DNA of 64,000 nt from CAVZCK01 sp963798805 (GTDB taxonomy: Bacteria; Pseudomonadota; Alphaproteobacteria; Rhizobiales; Rhodomicrobiaceae). The translations under genes were made by a program, and so were the position numbers. Shown piece by piece: positions 51,393 to 59,940 of the stretch. Within the stretch, counting starts at the first letter, position 1, and every line of letters starts with the position of its first letter. A model generated the notes under the pieces. That model did no database searches. It was not told the DNA's origin and worked only from the letters and a program-made list of their open reading frames with translations. Where the stretch lies: assembly GCA_963798805.1 (NCBI GenBank), contig CAWCVC010000011.1, positions 496,001 to 560,000 on the forward strand, read 5' to 3'.

Positions 51393-52880
51393 ATGCGGAC
51401 CATTGCCGAACTGATCCGCTGGCGGGCCCGCCGCCACCCGGATGTGCCGGCGACGTGGTATAAGGGGCGTGTGCGTTCCTATGACGAGCTGAACCGGTCC
51501 AGCTCGGGGCTTGCGGACGGATTGGTCTCGAAACTCGGATTACAGCCAGGCGATCGCGTCGCCATCCTCGACAAGAATTCCGACGCCTATCTCGAGCTGT
51601 TCTTCGCGCTCGATAAGGCCGGGCTTGTCGCCGCGCCAGTCAACCGCCGACTCACGCCCCCCGAGGTTGCCGCCATCATCGACGATGCGGCGCCGAAACT
51701 GATCGTCACCAGTGAGGAATTCGGCTCCCTCTGCAATGGACACGGCGTGCCGGTCCTCACTTTCGATGAGCTTCCGCGTGGCGGCTCCGATCCGCGTCGC
51801 GACACAGACGGCGCTGTGACCTGGCAGTTCAACACCTCCGGCACGACCGGACAGCCGAAAGGCGCAATGCTGACCGGCTGGAACATCCTCAACAATGCGG
51901 TGGTCATGGCGCTCGAAATGCCGGAATTTCGCGAGGGCGGGCCGTTTCTGGCCTGCCTGCCGATGTTCCATATCGGCGGCGCCGGGCCGCCGATATGGGC
52001 GATGCATCAGGGCGCAACAGTCGTCATCGAGCGCGACGCCGCAGCGGATGCGCTCCTGGAGGCGATGCTGACGCACCGGGTCGAGACAACCCATCTCGTC
52101 CCCGCGGTGCTGCAAAGGCTCAGCGAGCTGTCGCGAACGGCGGAAGCCGAGTTCTCGCACCTCAAGCGGATTGCCTATGGCGCCGCGCCCATTGCCCCGG
52201 AGACGCTGCGCCGCTGCGTCGAGCTGTTCGGCTGCAAATTCACGCAGCTTTACGGCCTGACGGAAACGACTGGCCCGTTCACGGCGCTGCCTTTCGAGCA
52301 CCACCGGGGCGAGCGCCTCGCCTCCTGCGGCCGGCCGATGCTGGGGGGACGCGCCCGCATCGTCGATGCGAATGGCGAGGAGCTACCGCTAGGCGAGATC
52401 GGAGAGATCGTCTACCGCGGCCCGAATCTGATGGCCGGCTATTGGCGGCGGCTAGAGGCGACCGAGGAAGCGATGCGCGGCGGCTGGTTCCATACGGGTG
52501 ATGCAGGCACCATGGATGAAGACGGCTTCATCTTCATCAAGGACCGCATCAAGGACATGATCGTCTCGGGCGGCGAGAACATCTATCCGGCCGAGATCGA
52601 AGCGGTGCTTGCGGCCCACGCGGACGTCCTCGACGTGGCGGTCATCGGGGTACCTGACGAGAGCTGGGGTGAGGCCGTGAAGGCCGTCGTGGTTCTGCGC
52701 GAGGACAGCGAAATCACCGCGGAGGCACTGATCGCGTGGTCGCGCGAAAGGCTCGCCGGGTACAAACGCCCGCGCTCGGTGGATTTCGTCGAAAGCCTGC
52801 CGCGCAATGCGAGCGGTAAGCTCCTGAAACGCGAATTGCGCAAGCCCTATTGGGAAGGTCGCGGCCGCCAGGTCAATTGA
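51393..52880 (+). CDS. acyl-CoA synthetase (AMP-binding)
   Basis: A 495-residue adenylate-forming ligase with every core motif. A3 VTWQFNTSGTTGQPKGAMLT, LACLPMFHIGGAGPPIWAM, IAYGAAPIAPETLR, A5 KFTQLYGLTETTGPFTALP, A7 GWFHTGDAGTMDEDGFIFIKDRIKDMIVSGGENIYPAEIEAVLAAH, and A10 LPRNASGKLLKRELR with the catalytic Lys. It resembles medium-chain/aryl-acid CoA ligases. Placed directly after the DpgC-like gene, it probably makes that enzyme's arylacetyl-CoA substrate; this is inference. Upstream spacing of 34 bp with GGGAGG supports one transcript. Confidence 0.9.
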   Translation: MRTIAELIRWRARRHPDVPATWYKGRVRSYDELNRSSSGLADGLVSKLGLQPGDRVAILDKNSDAYLELFFALDKAGLVAAPVNRRLTPPEVAAIIDDAAPKLIVTSEEFGSLCNGHGVPVLTFDELPRGGSDPRRDTDGAVTWQFNTSGTTGQPKGAMLTGWNILNNAVVMALEMPEFREGGPFLACLPMFHIGGAGPPIWAMHQGATVVIERDAAADALLEAMLTHRVETTHLVPAVLQRLSELSRTAEAEFSHLKRIAYGAAPIAPETLRRCVELFGCKFTQLYGLTETTGPFTALPFEHHRGERLASCGRPMLGGRARIVDANGEELPLGEIGEIVYRGPNLMAGYWRRLEATEEAMRGGWFHTGDAGTMDEDGFIFIKDRIKDMIVSGGENIYPAEIEAVLAAHADVLDVAVIGVPDESWGEAVKAVVVLREDSEITAEALIAWSRERLAGYKRPRSVDFVESLPRNASGKLLKRELRKPYWEGRGRQVN

Positions 52881-52944
52881 CGCAAGGCCATGTCGATCGA
52901 ACCCGCCGCCTGCAACGTGTCCTCCCTCTCCGAGCGGCAAGTCT

Positions 52945-53056
52945 GTCGTCCCGGAAGCCCGCAGGGCTGTCCGGGACTCAATCCATCTTTCGGCGAGCTT
53001 GTGCCGTGCGGCGATGCCAACGGGCCCGGGCCCTGACGGCCGGGGCGACGTCCGGA
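52945..53056. repeat. dispersed palindromic repeat, copy 2
   Basis: TGTCGTCCCGGA, hairpin, CCGGGACTCAATCC, GAGCTTGTGCC, CCCGGGCCC and GGCCGGGGCGACGTCCGGA occur in the same order as at 37145-37256. It lies between the convergent acyl-CoA synthetase and dctM genes and could act as a bidirectional transcript end. Confidence 0.65.
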
Positions 53057-53093
53057 ATGCTTCAAATAAAGACGGTCAAATTGTAACCCGCCG

Positions 53094-54416
53094 CTACTGC
53101 AACAGCTTCGGCAGAAACAGCGTGATCGAGGGAAAGGCGACGAGCAGCGCCACGCGGAGCAGCTCGATCAGGAAGAACGGAAACACGCCTTTGAAGGTCT
53201 CCGCCATCGGCACTTCGCGCGCAAGGCTGTTGATGACGAAGACATTCATCCCGACAGGCGGCGTAATCAGGCCGAGCTCGACCACGATGAGCGCCAGAAT
53301 GCCGAACCAGACCTTGGTATCGTCGGCGCTCATGCCGAAATCGAGCCCGGCGATAACGGGCCAGAAGAAGGGGATGGCGAGCAGGATCATCGACAGACTG
53401 TCCATCAGGCAGCCGAGGAAAATAAGCGCGATCAGCAAGAGCACGAGGATGGCATAGGGATCGAGGCCGCTCGCCACCATCATCTCTGCGGCCGCCTGTG
53501 GGACGCCGCCCCGCGACATGAAGATCTTCAGCAGCTCCGCTCCGAGCAGGATGAGATAGATCATGCCGCTGGTCTGTGCGGTCTGAAGCAGCGAAGCCTT
53601 CATTTCCCGCCATCTGACATCGCCGCGCGCGATGCCGTAGGCCGAGACCAGGAAGACGCCGATCGCCGCCGCCGGCGTCGGGTTGAAGAAGCCGAAATAG
53701 ATGCCGCCGATCACGAGGCCGAAGATCACCGTCACCGGCAGCACCGCGATGCTGGCCGCGATCAGTTCGTGCCGGCCGACCCTGTCGCCAGGGGGCCCGG
53801 AATTAGGAAAGATCCGGACATAGATCGCGATGGTGATGCAGAAGAAGATCACCGCAATGATGCCGGGGATAAAGGCCGCCGTGAACATCGTGACGATGTT
53901 GGCTTCGACGATCACGGCATAGACGACCAGCACGATGGACGGCGGTATCAAGATTCCGAGCACGCCACCCGCTGCTAGCGTTCCGGTCGCCAGGGCCGGA
54001 GAATATTTATAGCGCCTCAGCTCAGGCAGCGCGACCTGGCCCATGGTGGAGGCAGTCGCGAGCGAGGAGCCGCAAACCGCGCCGAAGCCCGCACAGGCGG
54101 CGATGGCGGACATGGCGACGCCGCCCCTCATCCAGCCGAGCCAGGCGTTGGCGCCGCGGAACAGATCCTGGGACAGCTTGGCCTTGGTCGCGATGTTGCC
54201 CATCAGCACGAACATCGGTACGACCGACAGGTCGTAGATTGAGAACTGACCATAGGCGAGCGTCTTGAGCTGCGACAGAAGAACGGCGGGACCGGATAGG
54301 ATGGCCGTGCCGATAGCGCCGACCAGCACCATCGCGTGCGCAACCGGGATCCGGATCGCGATGAGCGCGACGAGCGCGGCAAGGCCGTAAAGGCCGATGA
54401 GCAGATTGCTTTCCAT
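53094..54416 (-). CDS. dctM: TRAP transporter large permease
   Basis: A 440-residue DctM-type permease with 12 or so membrane spans. LLIGLYGLAALVALIAIRIPVAHAMVLVGAIGTAIL opens it. Family blocks VPMFVLMGNIATKAKLSQDLFRGANAWLGWMRGGVAMSAIAACAGFGAVCGSSLATASTMGQVALPELRRYKYSPALATGTLAAGGVLGILIPPSIVLVVYAV (given here only in outline) and GCLMDSLSMILLAIPFFWPVI, PPVGMNVFVINSL are all present. With dctQ and dctP upstream it makes a complete TRAP set for uptake of an organic acid. It begins 36 bp after the corrected dctQ stop. Confidence 0.92.
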   Translation of the reverse strand: MESNLLIGLYGLAALVALIAIRIPVAHAMVLVGAIGTAILSGPAVLLSQLKTLAYGQFSIYDLSVVPMFVLMGNIATKAKLSQDLFRGANAWLGWMRGGVAMSAIAACAGFGAVCGSSLATASTMGQVALPELRRYKYSPALATGTLAAGGVLGILIPPSIVLVVYAVIVEANIVTMFTAAFIPGIIAVIFFCITIAIYVRIFPNSGPPGDRVGRHELIAASIAVLPVTVIFGLVIGGIYFGFFNPTPAAAIGVFLVSAYGIARGDVRWREMKASLLQTAQTSGMIYLILLGAELLKIFMSRGGVPQAAAEMMVASGLDPYAILVLLLIALIFLGCLMDSLSMILLAIPFFWPVIAGLDFGMSADDTKVWFGILALIVVELGLITPPVGMNVFVINSLAREVPMAETFKGVFPFFLIELLRVALLVAFPSITLFLPKLLQ

Positions 54417-54452
54417 GAAATCAGCGACCGTTCTGAGCAGGGGGCACGCGGG

Positions 54453-54942
54453 CTAGGTGACAGGCTCGCCGCGCAGCGCATCGATGAGTGTTAAGAGACA
54501 GGCGAGGATCAGGAGGAAGAGCGAGATTAGGATCGGCACGAAGGCGATCCAGATGGGAATTCTCATAGACTGTGGTCACCTCGCGATAGACACGGTAGTC
54601 GATCAGCCCATACCACATCCGCCAGAGCAGCAGCACTGCGAAGCCGAAGGCAATGATCGAGGCGATGACGTTCAGAAAGCTGATCGTGCGCGGCCCCGCC
54701 CAGGCCGTGAAGATGTCGGCGGTGACGTTCGCGCCGGTCAACTGGCAATAGGGCAGAAAGGCGAACACCGCCACAGCGACACCCATCTCGACGATCTCGA
54801 AATCGCCCCGAACGGGCTGGTTCGCGAAGATGTTGCCGACCAGGCTGACCGTGTTGAGCAGGACGATCGCCAGAAGCAGGAGGCCTCCGGCGAGCGTCCA
54901 AAGTTCGATGATCCTGCGGATCACGGCCGCAATTGCGGTCAT
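54453..54942 (-). pseudogene. dctQ: TRAP transporter small permease, frameshifted near the C-terminus
   Basis: Four membrane segments: LWTLAGGLLLLAIVLLNTVSLVGNIF, VEMGVAVAVFAFLPYCQLTGANVTADIFTAWAG, LNVIASIIAFGFAVLLLWRMWYG, then YREVTTVYE. Here GAATTC (54557-54562) stands where GAATC is expected. Removing one base restores the last span IPIWIAFVPILISLFLLILACLLTLIDALRGEPVT to a stop at 54453 (163 residues). As read, the last span is replaced by a polar tail ending at 54421. It is between dctP (151 bp upstream) and dctM. An inactive DctQ would disable the transporter, so this base deserves checking. Confidence 0.85.
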
Positions 54943-55093
54943 CCGAATTCCCCCAGCCGATTGGTTTTCGGGAGCTTATGCCGCCGCCGTGCCCGGCGCC
55001 ACTCCTGGATCGATTACTCTGGCGGCAGAGAGCGGCCCTCCACAGGAGGGCGCGCCCCTTTTTTCTCGGCATCCGGCATAGCCGCGGCAGCAA

Positions 55094-56155
55094 TCACTTC
55101 TCTTTGCTGTATTTGGCGACCGTTGCGCGGGCCTCTTCCACGAGCTTCTTGCCGTCGATGCCGCGCGACGAGACCTCCTTGACCCATCGATTGACGACCG
55201 GCTCGAGCTTGTCACGGAAGGCGTTCGTTTCCGCCTGGGTCAAAACGATATGCGTGTTTCCGGCCTTCTCGGCGATGGCGATGCCCGCGTCATCGTCCTC
55301 CCGCCAGATCTTGCCAACCTCCTTCAGCCATGCCGGGCCGGAATTGTCGGTAAAGACCTTTTTCAGATCGTCCGGAAGGCTGTTCCATTTGTCCAGATTC
55401 ATCGATACCTGGAAAGTGGTCGTGCCGAAGCGCGTTTTGTTGTAGCCCTCGATCTGATATTTCTCCAGATCCTGCAGCTTGAGCGCGGGGATGATCTCCC
55501 AGGGGATCAGCGCGCCATCGACGACCTTCTTCGACAGCGCCTGCGGCAGCTCGGGAACGGGCATGCCGACCGGATTGGCACCGAGCGCTTCGATCACCCA
55601 GGCACCCGTCCGCGTCGGGATGCGGATCTTCTTGCCGGCGAGATCGGCCGGCTTGTGAACCGGCGTGTCGACCATCTGGATGGCCTGGCCCGCATGCACA
55701 TGCAGGAAGAGCGGCTTGACCCCCTTGTAATCGTCCTTGAGATATTTGTCGTAAAGCTCGCCCATGGCAAGATTAGTCGCAACGGGATCGTTGGTGTGAA
55801 TGAACGGCAGCTCGAACACCTCAGTACGCGGAAACAGGCCCGGCGTGTAGCCGTTCACGGTCCAGATGATGTCAACGACACCGTCGCGCACCTGCCGGAT
55901 GAGCTCCGGTGGCTTACCACCCAGCGACATAGACGGATAGATCTCGATCTTGATGCGGCCGTGCGAGGCGTCCTCGATGCGCTTGACCCACGGTTCGAGC
56001 ATTTTCGTCTGGGCGGGCGACTTCGGACCGAGGAAATGATGCAGCCGGAAGGTGAATTCCGGCTTCTGCGCGTGAACCGCGAAGGCACTCAAGATGAGCG
56101 TCATCGCCGCCGCGATGAGCGATTTGCAAAAGATCGACAGCCGGCCTTTCGACAT
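55094..56155 (-). CDS. dctP: TRAP transporter substrate-binding protein
   Basis: A 353-residue periplasmic receptor: signal peptide KSLIAAAMTLILSAFAVHAQ, then FTFRLHHFLGPKSPAQTKMLEPWVKRIEDASHGRIKIEIYPSMSLGGKPPELIRQVRDGVVDI (in outline), FPRTEVFELPFI, KPADLAGKKIRIPTRTGAWVIEALGANPVGMPVPELPQALSKKVVDGALIPWEI with the conserved Arg that grips a carboxylate (KIRIPTRTG). KWNSLPDDLKKVFTDNSG completes it. GGGAGGAGAAC precedes ATG 56155. It heads a dctPQM operon. The ligand is probably a carboxylic, possibly aromatic, acid judging from the neighbours. Confidence 0.92.
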   Translation of the reverse strand: MSKGRLSIFCKSLIAAAMTLILSAFAVHAQKPEFTFRLHHFLGPKSPAQTKMLEPWVKRIEDASHGRIKIEIYPSMSLGGKPPELIRQVRDGVVDIIWTVNGYTPGLFPRTEVFELPFIHTNDPVATNLAMGELYDKYLKDDYKGVKPLFLHVHAGQAIQMVDTPVHKPADLAGKKIRIPTRTGAWVIEALGANPVGMPVPELPQALSKKVVDGALIPWEIIPALKLQDLEKYQIEGYNKTRFGTTTFQVSMNLDKWNSLPDDLKKVFTDNSGPAWLKEVGKIWREDDDAGIAIAEKAGNTHIVLTQAETNAFRDKLEPVVNRWVKEVSSRGIDGKKLVEEARATVAKYSKEK

Positions 56156-56212
56156 TCGTTCTCCTCCCAAAAAGCCCGTTCTCAAACAATCGGGCGTTTC
56201 ACTGAATTGATA

Positions 56213-56226
56213 ATAACTTAAGTTAT
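56213..56226. promoter_or_regulatory. 14-bp palindrome in the dctP/ThDP-enzyme divergent spacer
   Basis: ATAACTTAAGTTAT is a perfect palindrome in the 183-bp spacer between dctP (minus) and the ThDP enzyme (plus), inside an AT-rich stretch suited to two divergent promoters. It is a good candidate operator for coordinate control by the IclR or GntR regulator encoded nearby; which one is unknown. Confidence 0.45.
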
Positions 56227-56338
56227 ATTCTGTTGTTATGCGTTTTCATTGTTGTAGGTTTATTCTGAAAAACGGTGTTCCCCGCGTCGTTGCGCTTTGT
56301 CTTGCAAGCGGCGCCAGCAGCGGCCGAAGGGAGATTAG

Positions 56339-58066
56339 ATGCAAGATCATGTTCGAACTCGGACCGACCCGCAGACGATAACGGCGGGCGGCGCTCTGCT
56401 TGCGCGCCTGAAGGCGGTCGGCGTCGATTATATCTTTGCCAATTCCGGCACCGATTTTCCACCAATCATCGAGGGCCTTGCGGAGGCGCAAGCGCGCAAT
56501 ATCGACCTGCCGACGCCGCTGATCATGCCGCATGAGACGGCGGCCATGGGCATGGCGCATGGTTACTATCTCGCCACCGGCAAGGCACAGGCGGTGATGG
56601 CGCACACCAATGTCGGCCTTGCCAATTGCGCGATCGGCGCGATCAACGCCGCGACCGAGCAGATCCCGATGCTGCTGTTCTCCGGTCGCACGCCGACCAC
56701 CGAAAAAGACCGCTTCGGCTGCCGCACGGTGCCGATCGGCTGGGGCCAAGAAATGCGCGACCAGGCCGCGCTGATCCGCGAGGCTTGCAAGTGGGACTAC
56801 GAGCTGCGCTTCCCCGAGCAGGTGGTCGAGCTTGTCGATCGCGCCTACGCCATCGCCAATTCCACGCCGCGTGGTCCGGTTTATCTTAGCCTGCCGCGCG
56901 AGGTGCTTTGCGAGCAGTGCCCGCGGGACGCTCTGAACCAGCCCGTGCTGATGACGCCGGCCAAGGCCGCGCCGGATGAGGCAGCGCTCGCCGAGGCGGC
57001 GCAAATCCTCGCCAAGGCCAAGCGCCCGGTGATCTTCGCGCAGCGTGGCGCCGGCGGACCGGAAGGCTTTGCCGCGCTTGCGCATTTCGCCAGCGAATGG
57101 GCGCTTCCGGTCGTGCAATATTGGGCGGTCCGGCTGGCCACCGCGACGGACCACGAAATGGCCGCGGGTGTCGATCCGGAACCCTGGATCAGCGAGGCCG
57201 ATGCGATCCTGGTCATAGACGCGCTTGCGCCCTGGTCTCCACAGATCCATAAACCGAAAGCCGATTGCCGGATCATCCACCTCGGCGGCGATCCGCTCTA
57301 TGCGCGCTTCGCGGTGCGCAATTTCCGCTCCGACATTGCTCTCGTTGGAGAGACCGGCAAAGCTATCCAGATGCTCGAGTGCGCGATGGATCGGCACAAG
57401 GCTGAAGCCGAAGCCAATATCGCCGAACGGGCCCCGGCGATCCGTGCGCGCGCCGCCGCGCTCAGAGAGGCCGCTCTCGAAAAGGCGAGCGCGGGCAAGG
57501 CCGCGCCGATGACTAAAGACTGGGTCAGCCTGTGCCTCTCCGGGGCGATTTCGGATCGCGCCGCCACAGTTCTCTCCGAGCTCGGCTGTCCGCTGCCGCC
57601 GCTCACCTTGCGCGATCACCACGCCTGGTATCAGGAGCCGCATTCCGGCGGGCTCGGCTGGTCCTTTCCGGCGGCTATGGGAATGCAGCTTGCCGATCCC
57701 GACCGTCTCGTCGTCGCGACGATGGGCGACGGCTCGTATATGTTCGCCAATCCGGTCGCCTGTCACCAGATTGCGGAATCGCTCGGGTTGCCCGTGCTGC
57801 TGATCGTGCTGAACAACCGCGAATGGGGCGCTGTACGGCAATCTGTTCTCGGTGTTTATCCCGACGGCTACGCTGCTCGGAGCAACGCGGTGCCGCTCAC
57901 TTCCCTCAGCCCGACGCCCGATTTCGTTCAGGTTGCCAAGGCGAGCCGGGCCTGGGCACGCCGGGTCGAGCACGGCGAAGATTTGCCGGACGTCCTCATG
58001 GCGGCGATCCGGCACGTCACCCGTAAGAAGACCCACGCGCTGATCGAGGTGATGGTGCGGCCGTGA
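56339..58066 (+). CDS. thiamine-diphosphate-dependent enzyme (acetolactate-synthase/benzoylformate-decarboxylase superfamily)
   Basis: 575 residues with the three ThDP-enzyme domains. The N-terminal PYR domain has DYIFANSGTDFPPII and the catalytic Glu in MPHETAAMGMAHGYYLATGKAQAVM (P-H-E, about residue 66). The middle domain has AQILAKAKRPVIFAQRGAG. The C-terminal PP domain has the ThDP-Mg motif VVATMGDGSYMFANPVACHQIAESLGLPVLLIVLNNREWG (G-D-G-S...N-N). The sequence is not a clear acetolactate synthase (no small subunit gene); a decarboxylase or lyase acting on a 2-keto acid fits equally. AAGGGAG before ATG 56339. Divergent from the TRAP operon. Confidence 0.9.
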   Translation: MQDHVRTRTDPQTITAGGALLARLKAVGVDYIFANSGTDFPPIIEGLAEAQARNIDLPTPLIMPHETAAMGMAHGYYLATGKAQAVMAHTNVGLANCAIGAINAATEQIPMLLFSGRTPTTEKDRFGCRTVPIGWGQEMRDQAALIREACKWDYELRFPEQVVELVDRAYAIANSTPRGPVYLSLPREVLCEQCPRDALNQPVLMTPAKAAPDEAALAEAAQILAKAKRPVIFAQRGAGGPEGFAALAHFASEWALPVVQYWAVRLATATDHEMAAGVDPEPWISEADAILVIDALAPWSPQIHKPKADCRIIHLGGDPLYARFAVRNFRSDIALVGETGKAIQMLECAMDRHKAEAEANIAERAPAIRARAAALREAALEKASAGKAAPMTKDWVSLCLSGAISDRAATVLSELGCPLPPLTLRDHHAWYQEPHSGGLGWSFPAAMGMQLADPDRLVVATMGDGSYMFANPVACHQIAESLGLPVLLIVLNNREWGAVRQSVLGVYPDGYAARSNAVPLTSLSPTPDFVQVAKASRAWARRVEHGEDLPDVLMAAIRHVTRKKTHALIEVMVRP

Positions 58067-58711
58067 CTGCGGCGCTGGCTCGATCGCGACGGTGTGGCTA
58101 CTACGCATGAGACTGTTACTCTGTGGGCGGTCCTCGGCAGCGCGCGGCGCGGGCTCCGATCCGAACTCTGCCAATTTAGGACGAGGCGCGCATCAGGCAA
58201 ATCGGAGATGACGGTGGCGAACAGTTGTTGGGCATTGGCACAAACAGCGCATCGCTTTTCCTTCCCCTGGCGCTTGCGTTCTGCTCTTCAGCAAAGATCT
58301 TTGTTTGGATCAGATCGGCAAACACCAAACGTCTGGATATCCGAGCTTTGCTTTCCGCCAATCGGCTGCGGCGCGTTCTGAAACTCGTCTCGATCTGCGT
58401 AAGCGCGAGTAAACGCTTGGCTTTCCGCAGTGTAAACATAGCGGAATTGAGGTTTCCAGGCGAAAATTTTTGCGTTTTCGGGATGGTCGGATGCGGCGCG
58501 CAAGATTGGGCGCTATGCGCACAAGAGCAGGGTTTTGGCGCTTACGGCGCGGCAAAGCTGCTGTCCGTCGAGCCGCGTGCTATTCCAGGATCCGTAAACC
58601 TCCGGATCGGGCTCTTGCCGACCCGCTTTCGACTATGAGGCGGATGAGGCCCTCCTGATCGGACGCATGCCGAGGCAATCCGCTGAGCTTTGGCGGGTCT
58701 GGGGAATGCCG
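58067..58711. other. intergenic region, no gene recognised
   Basis: 645 bp between the convergent ThDP-enzyme and IclR genes. Short open frames exist on both strands (for example 58225-58638 plus and 58288-58503 minus) but show no recognisable motif, ribosome site or domain. The segment 58250-58480 is noticeably less GC-rich than its neighbours and may be degraded foreign DNA. Confidence 0.5.
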
Positions 58712-59503
58712 TCACGCCCTGATGAGCGGACGCAGTTCTTTCTGGATATCCAAGAGCGACGGCAGGAAGCGCTCGGCCATTTCCTCTGCCGTGACGCGCG
58801 CAGACGAAGAGGCAACGTTGACCGCTGCTGCGACGGCTCCCGCGCTGTTGAAAACGGGTACGCTGATCGAGATCAGGCCCACCTCAAGCTCCTGGTCGAG
58901 AACGCAATAGCCGTTCCCGCGCACCTCGTCGAGAATGCCGAGGAGATCGTCGAGACCGGTGCGCGTGAACGGCGTCAGCCGACGCCGCTCCATCGCCGAA
59001 AGCCGGGCAGCTCCTTCATCCGGCTCGAGCGATGCCAGAAGCACGCGGCCCATGGAGGTGCAGTAAGACGGGAGCCGTGTGCCGATGCACAGACCTGTCG
59101 ACATGATGCGCTTGGCCGCCGCACGGGCGAGATAGACGATTTCGTCCCCTTCGAGAATGGCGGCGGAGCAGGATTCATGGATCTGCTCGCTCAGATGCTC
59201 GAGGAAGGGTTGGAAAAGCTGCGGCAGCGAGGCCGATAGCACGTAAGCATAGCCGAGCCGGAGAATGCGGGGCGCCAGCGTGAAAAGCTTGCCGTCGTAA
59301 TTGACATAGCCGAGCTTATGCAGAGTCAGAAGGCAGCGTCTTGCCGCGGCGCGCGACAGGCCGATCTTGACCGCGACATCGGCGCTGGTCAGCCGCTCAT
59401 GCTCGTCATCGAAACATTCGATAACGGCAAGGCCCTTTTTCAACCCGAGTATGAGATCCCTATCAGTGCGCTCTTCGGCTCGCTCCTGTATCATCGTTTC
59501 CAC
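58712..59503 (-). CDS. IclR-family transcriptional regulator (PcaR/PobR-like)
   Basis: 263 residues. N-terminal winged helix: ILGLKKGLAVIECFDDEHERLTSADVAVKIGLSRAAARRCLLTLHKLGYVNYDGKLFTLAPRILRLGYAY (IclR HTH and linker, in order). The C-terminal effector GAF-like domain reads SCSAAILEGDEIVYLARAAAKRIMSTGLCIGTRLPSYCTSMGRVLLA and GYCVLDQELEVGLISISVPVFNSAGAVAAAVNVASSS. The TSMGRVLLA and C-V-L-D-Q-E-L-E blocks are those of PcaR/PobR/CatR-type regulators of the beta-ketoadipate pathway. With a thiolase and pobA 2-4 kb away, aromatic-acid control is likely. Divergent from the GntR gene. Confidence 0.9.
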   Translation of the reverse strand: METMIQERAEERTDRDLILGLKKGLAVIECFDDEHERLTSADVAVKIGLSRAAARRCLLTLHKLGYVNYDGKLFTLAPRILRLGYAYVLSASLPQLFQPFLEHLSEQIHESCSAAILEGDEIVYLARAAAKRIMSTGLCIGTRLPSYCTSMGRVLLASLEPDEGAARLSAMERRRLTPFTRTGLDDLLGILDEVRGNGYCVLDQELEVGLISISVPVFNSAGAVAAAVNVASSSARVTAEEMAERFLPSLLDIQKELRPLIRA

Positions 59504-59740
59504 CGCAGGCCCGAACTTTGCGTCTTATAGCCTTTGTTCTGCGCGTCGTGTGCACCATTCTCTGTTCAGCGACGAAAACGCGGCACGCAATATTGGCCAT
59601 GGTTCACGCGATTGTTTTGGGTCCGTACACTTTCGGCGCGGAGCCTTTCGCGTCAGACGGACGAAGCGTCGAGACCGGCTCCGGCGGACGATTGAGCGGT
59701 AATCGGACCAATTTTGATGATCGCCTATTTTTTGGCAGAC

Positions 59741-59748
59741 TGTATACA
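59741..59748. promoter_or_regulatory. GntR-type operator candidate 1 (TGTATACA)
   Basis: Palindrome ACTGTATACAAC. GntR/FCD-subfamily regulators typically bind TTGTATACAA-like sites, and the GntR gene of that subfamily begins 193 bp downstream. The second identical core is at 59835-59842, 94 bp away. Confidence 0.5.
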
Positions 59749-59834
59749 ACAATTTGCGCGCTCGTGCGCAGAGCGCACGAATTACGGCGACTTCTGAGAT
59801 TTGGCTGCTTCCTGTGTTTTCTCCGCAGCTCTAG

Positions 59835-59842
59835 TGTATACA
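59835..59842. promoter_or_regulatory. GntR-type operator candidate 2 (TGTATACA)
   Basis: Palindrome GTGTATACAG with the same core as the site at 59741. The 94-bp spacing is about nine helical turns, so both could be bound on one face and looped. Confidence 0.5.
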
Positions 59843-59940
59843 GCACGAGCGCTTCCAGGCTGATTGAGTGCCCGTAGGAACGGGCATGAGTTGAACAGGA
59901 TAGGGCTCATCTGCGGAGTTAAGAGCAGGAGATTTGGCCG

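Larger units (their letters stand above)
59504..59940. other. divergent regulatory spacer between IclR and GntR genes
   Basis: 437 bp, lower in GC after 59700, holding the promoters of both regulator genes, two TGTATACA sites (59741 and 59835) and a small hairpin TGCCCGT-agga-ACGGGCA at 59869-59886. No gene recognised. Confidence 0.6.

Noticed and set aside
56246..58174. 642-codon minus-strand open frame opposite the ThDP enzyme
   Set aside because: A codon-bias shadow of a clearly conserved plus-strand gene; composition is His/Arg/Gly-rich without recognisable motifs.
58225..58638. Possible small gene between the ThDP enzyme and IclR
   Set aside because: No ribosome site, no domain, no homology recognised, and an equally plausible frame exists on the other strand.
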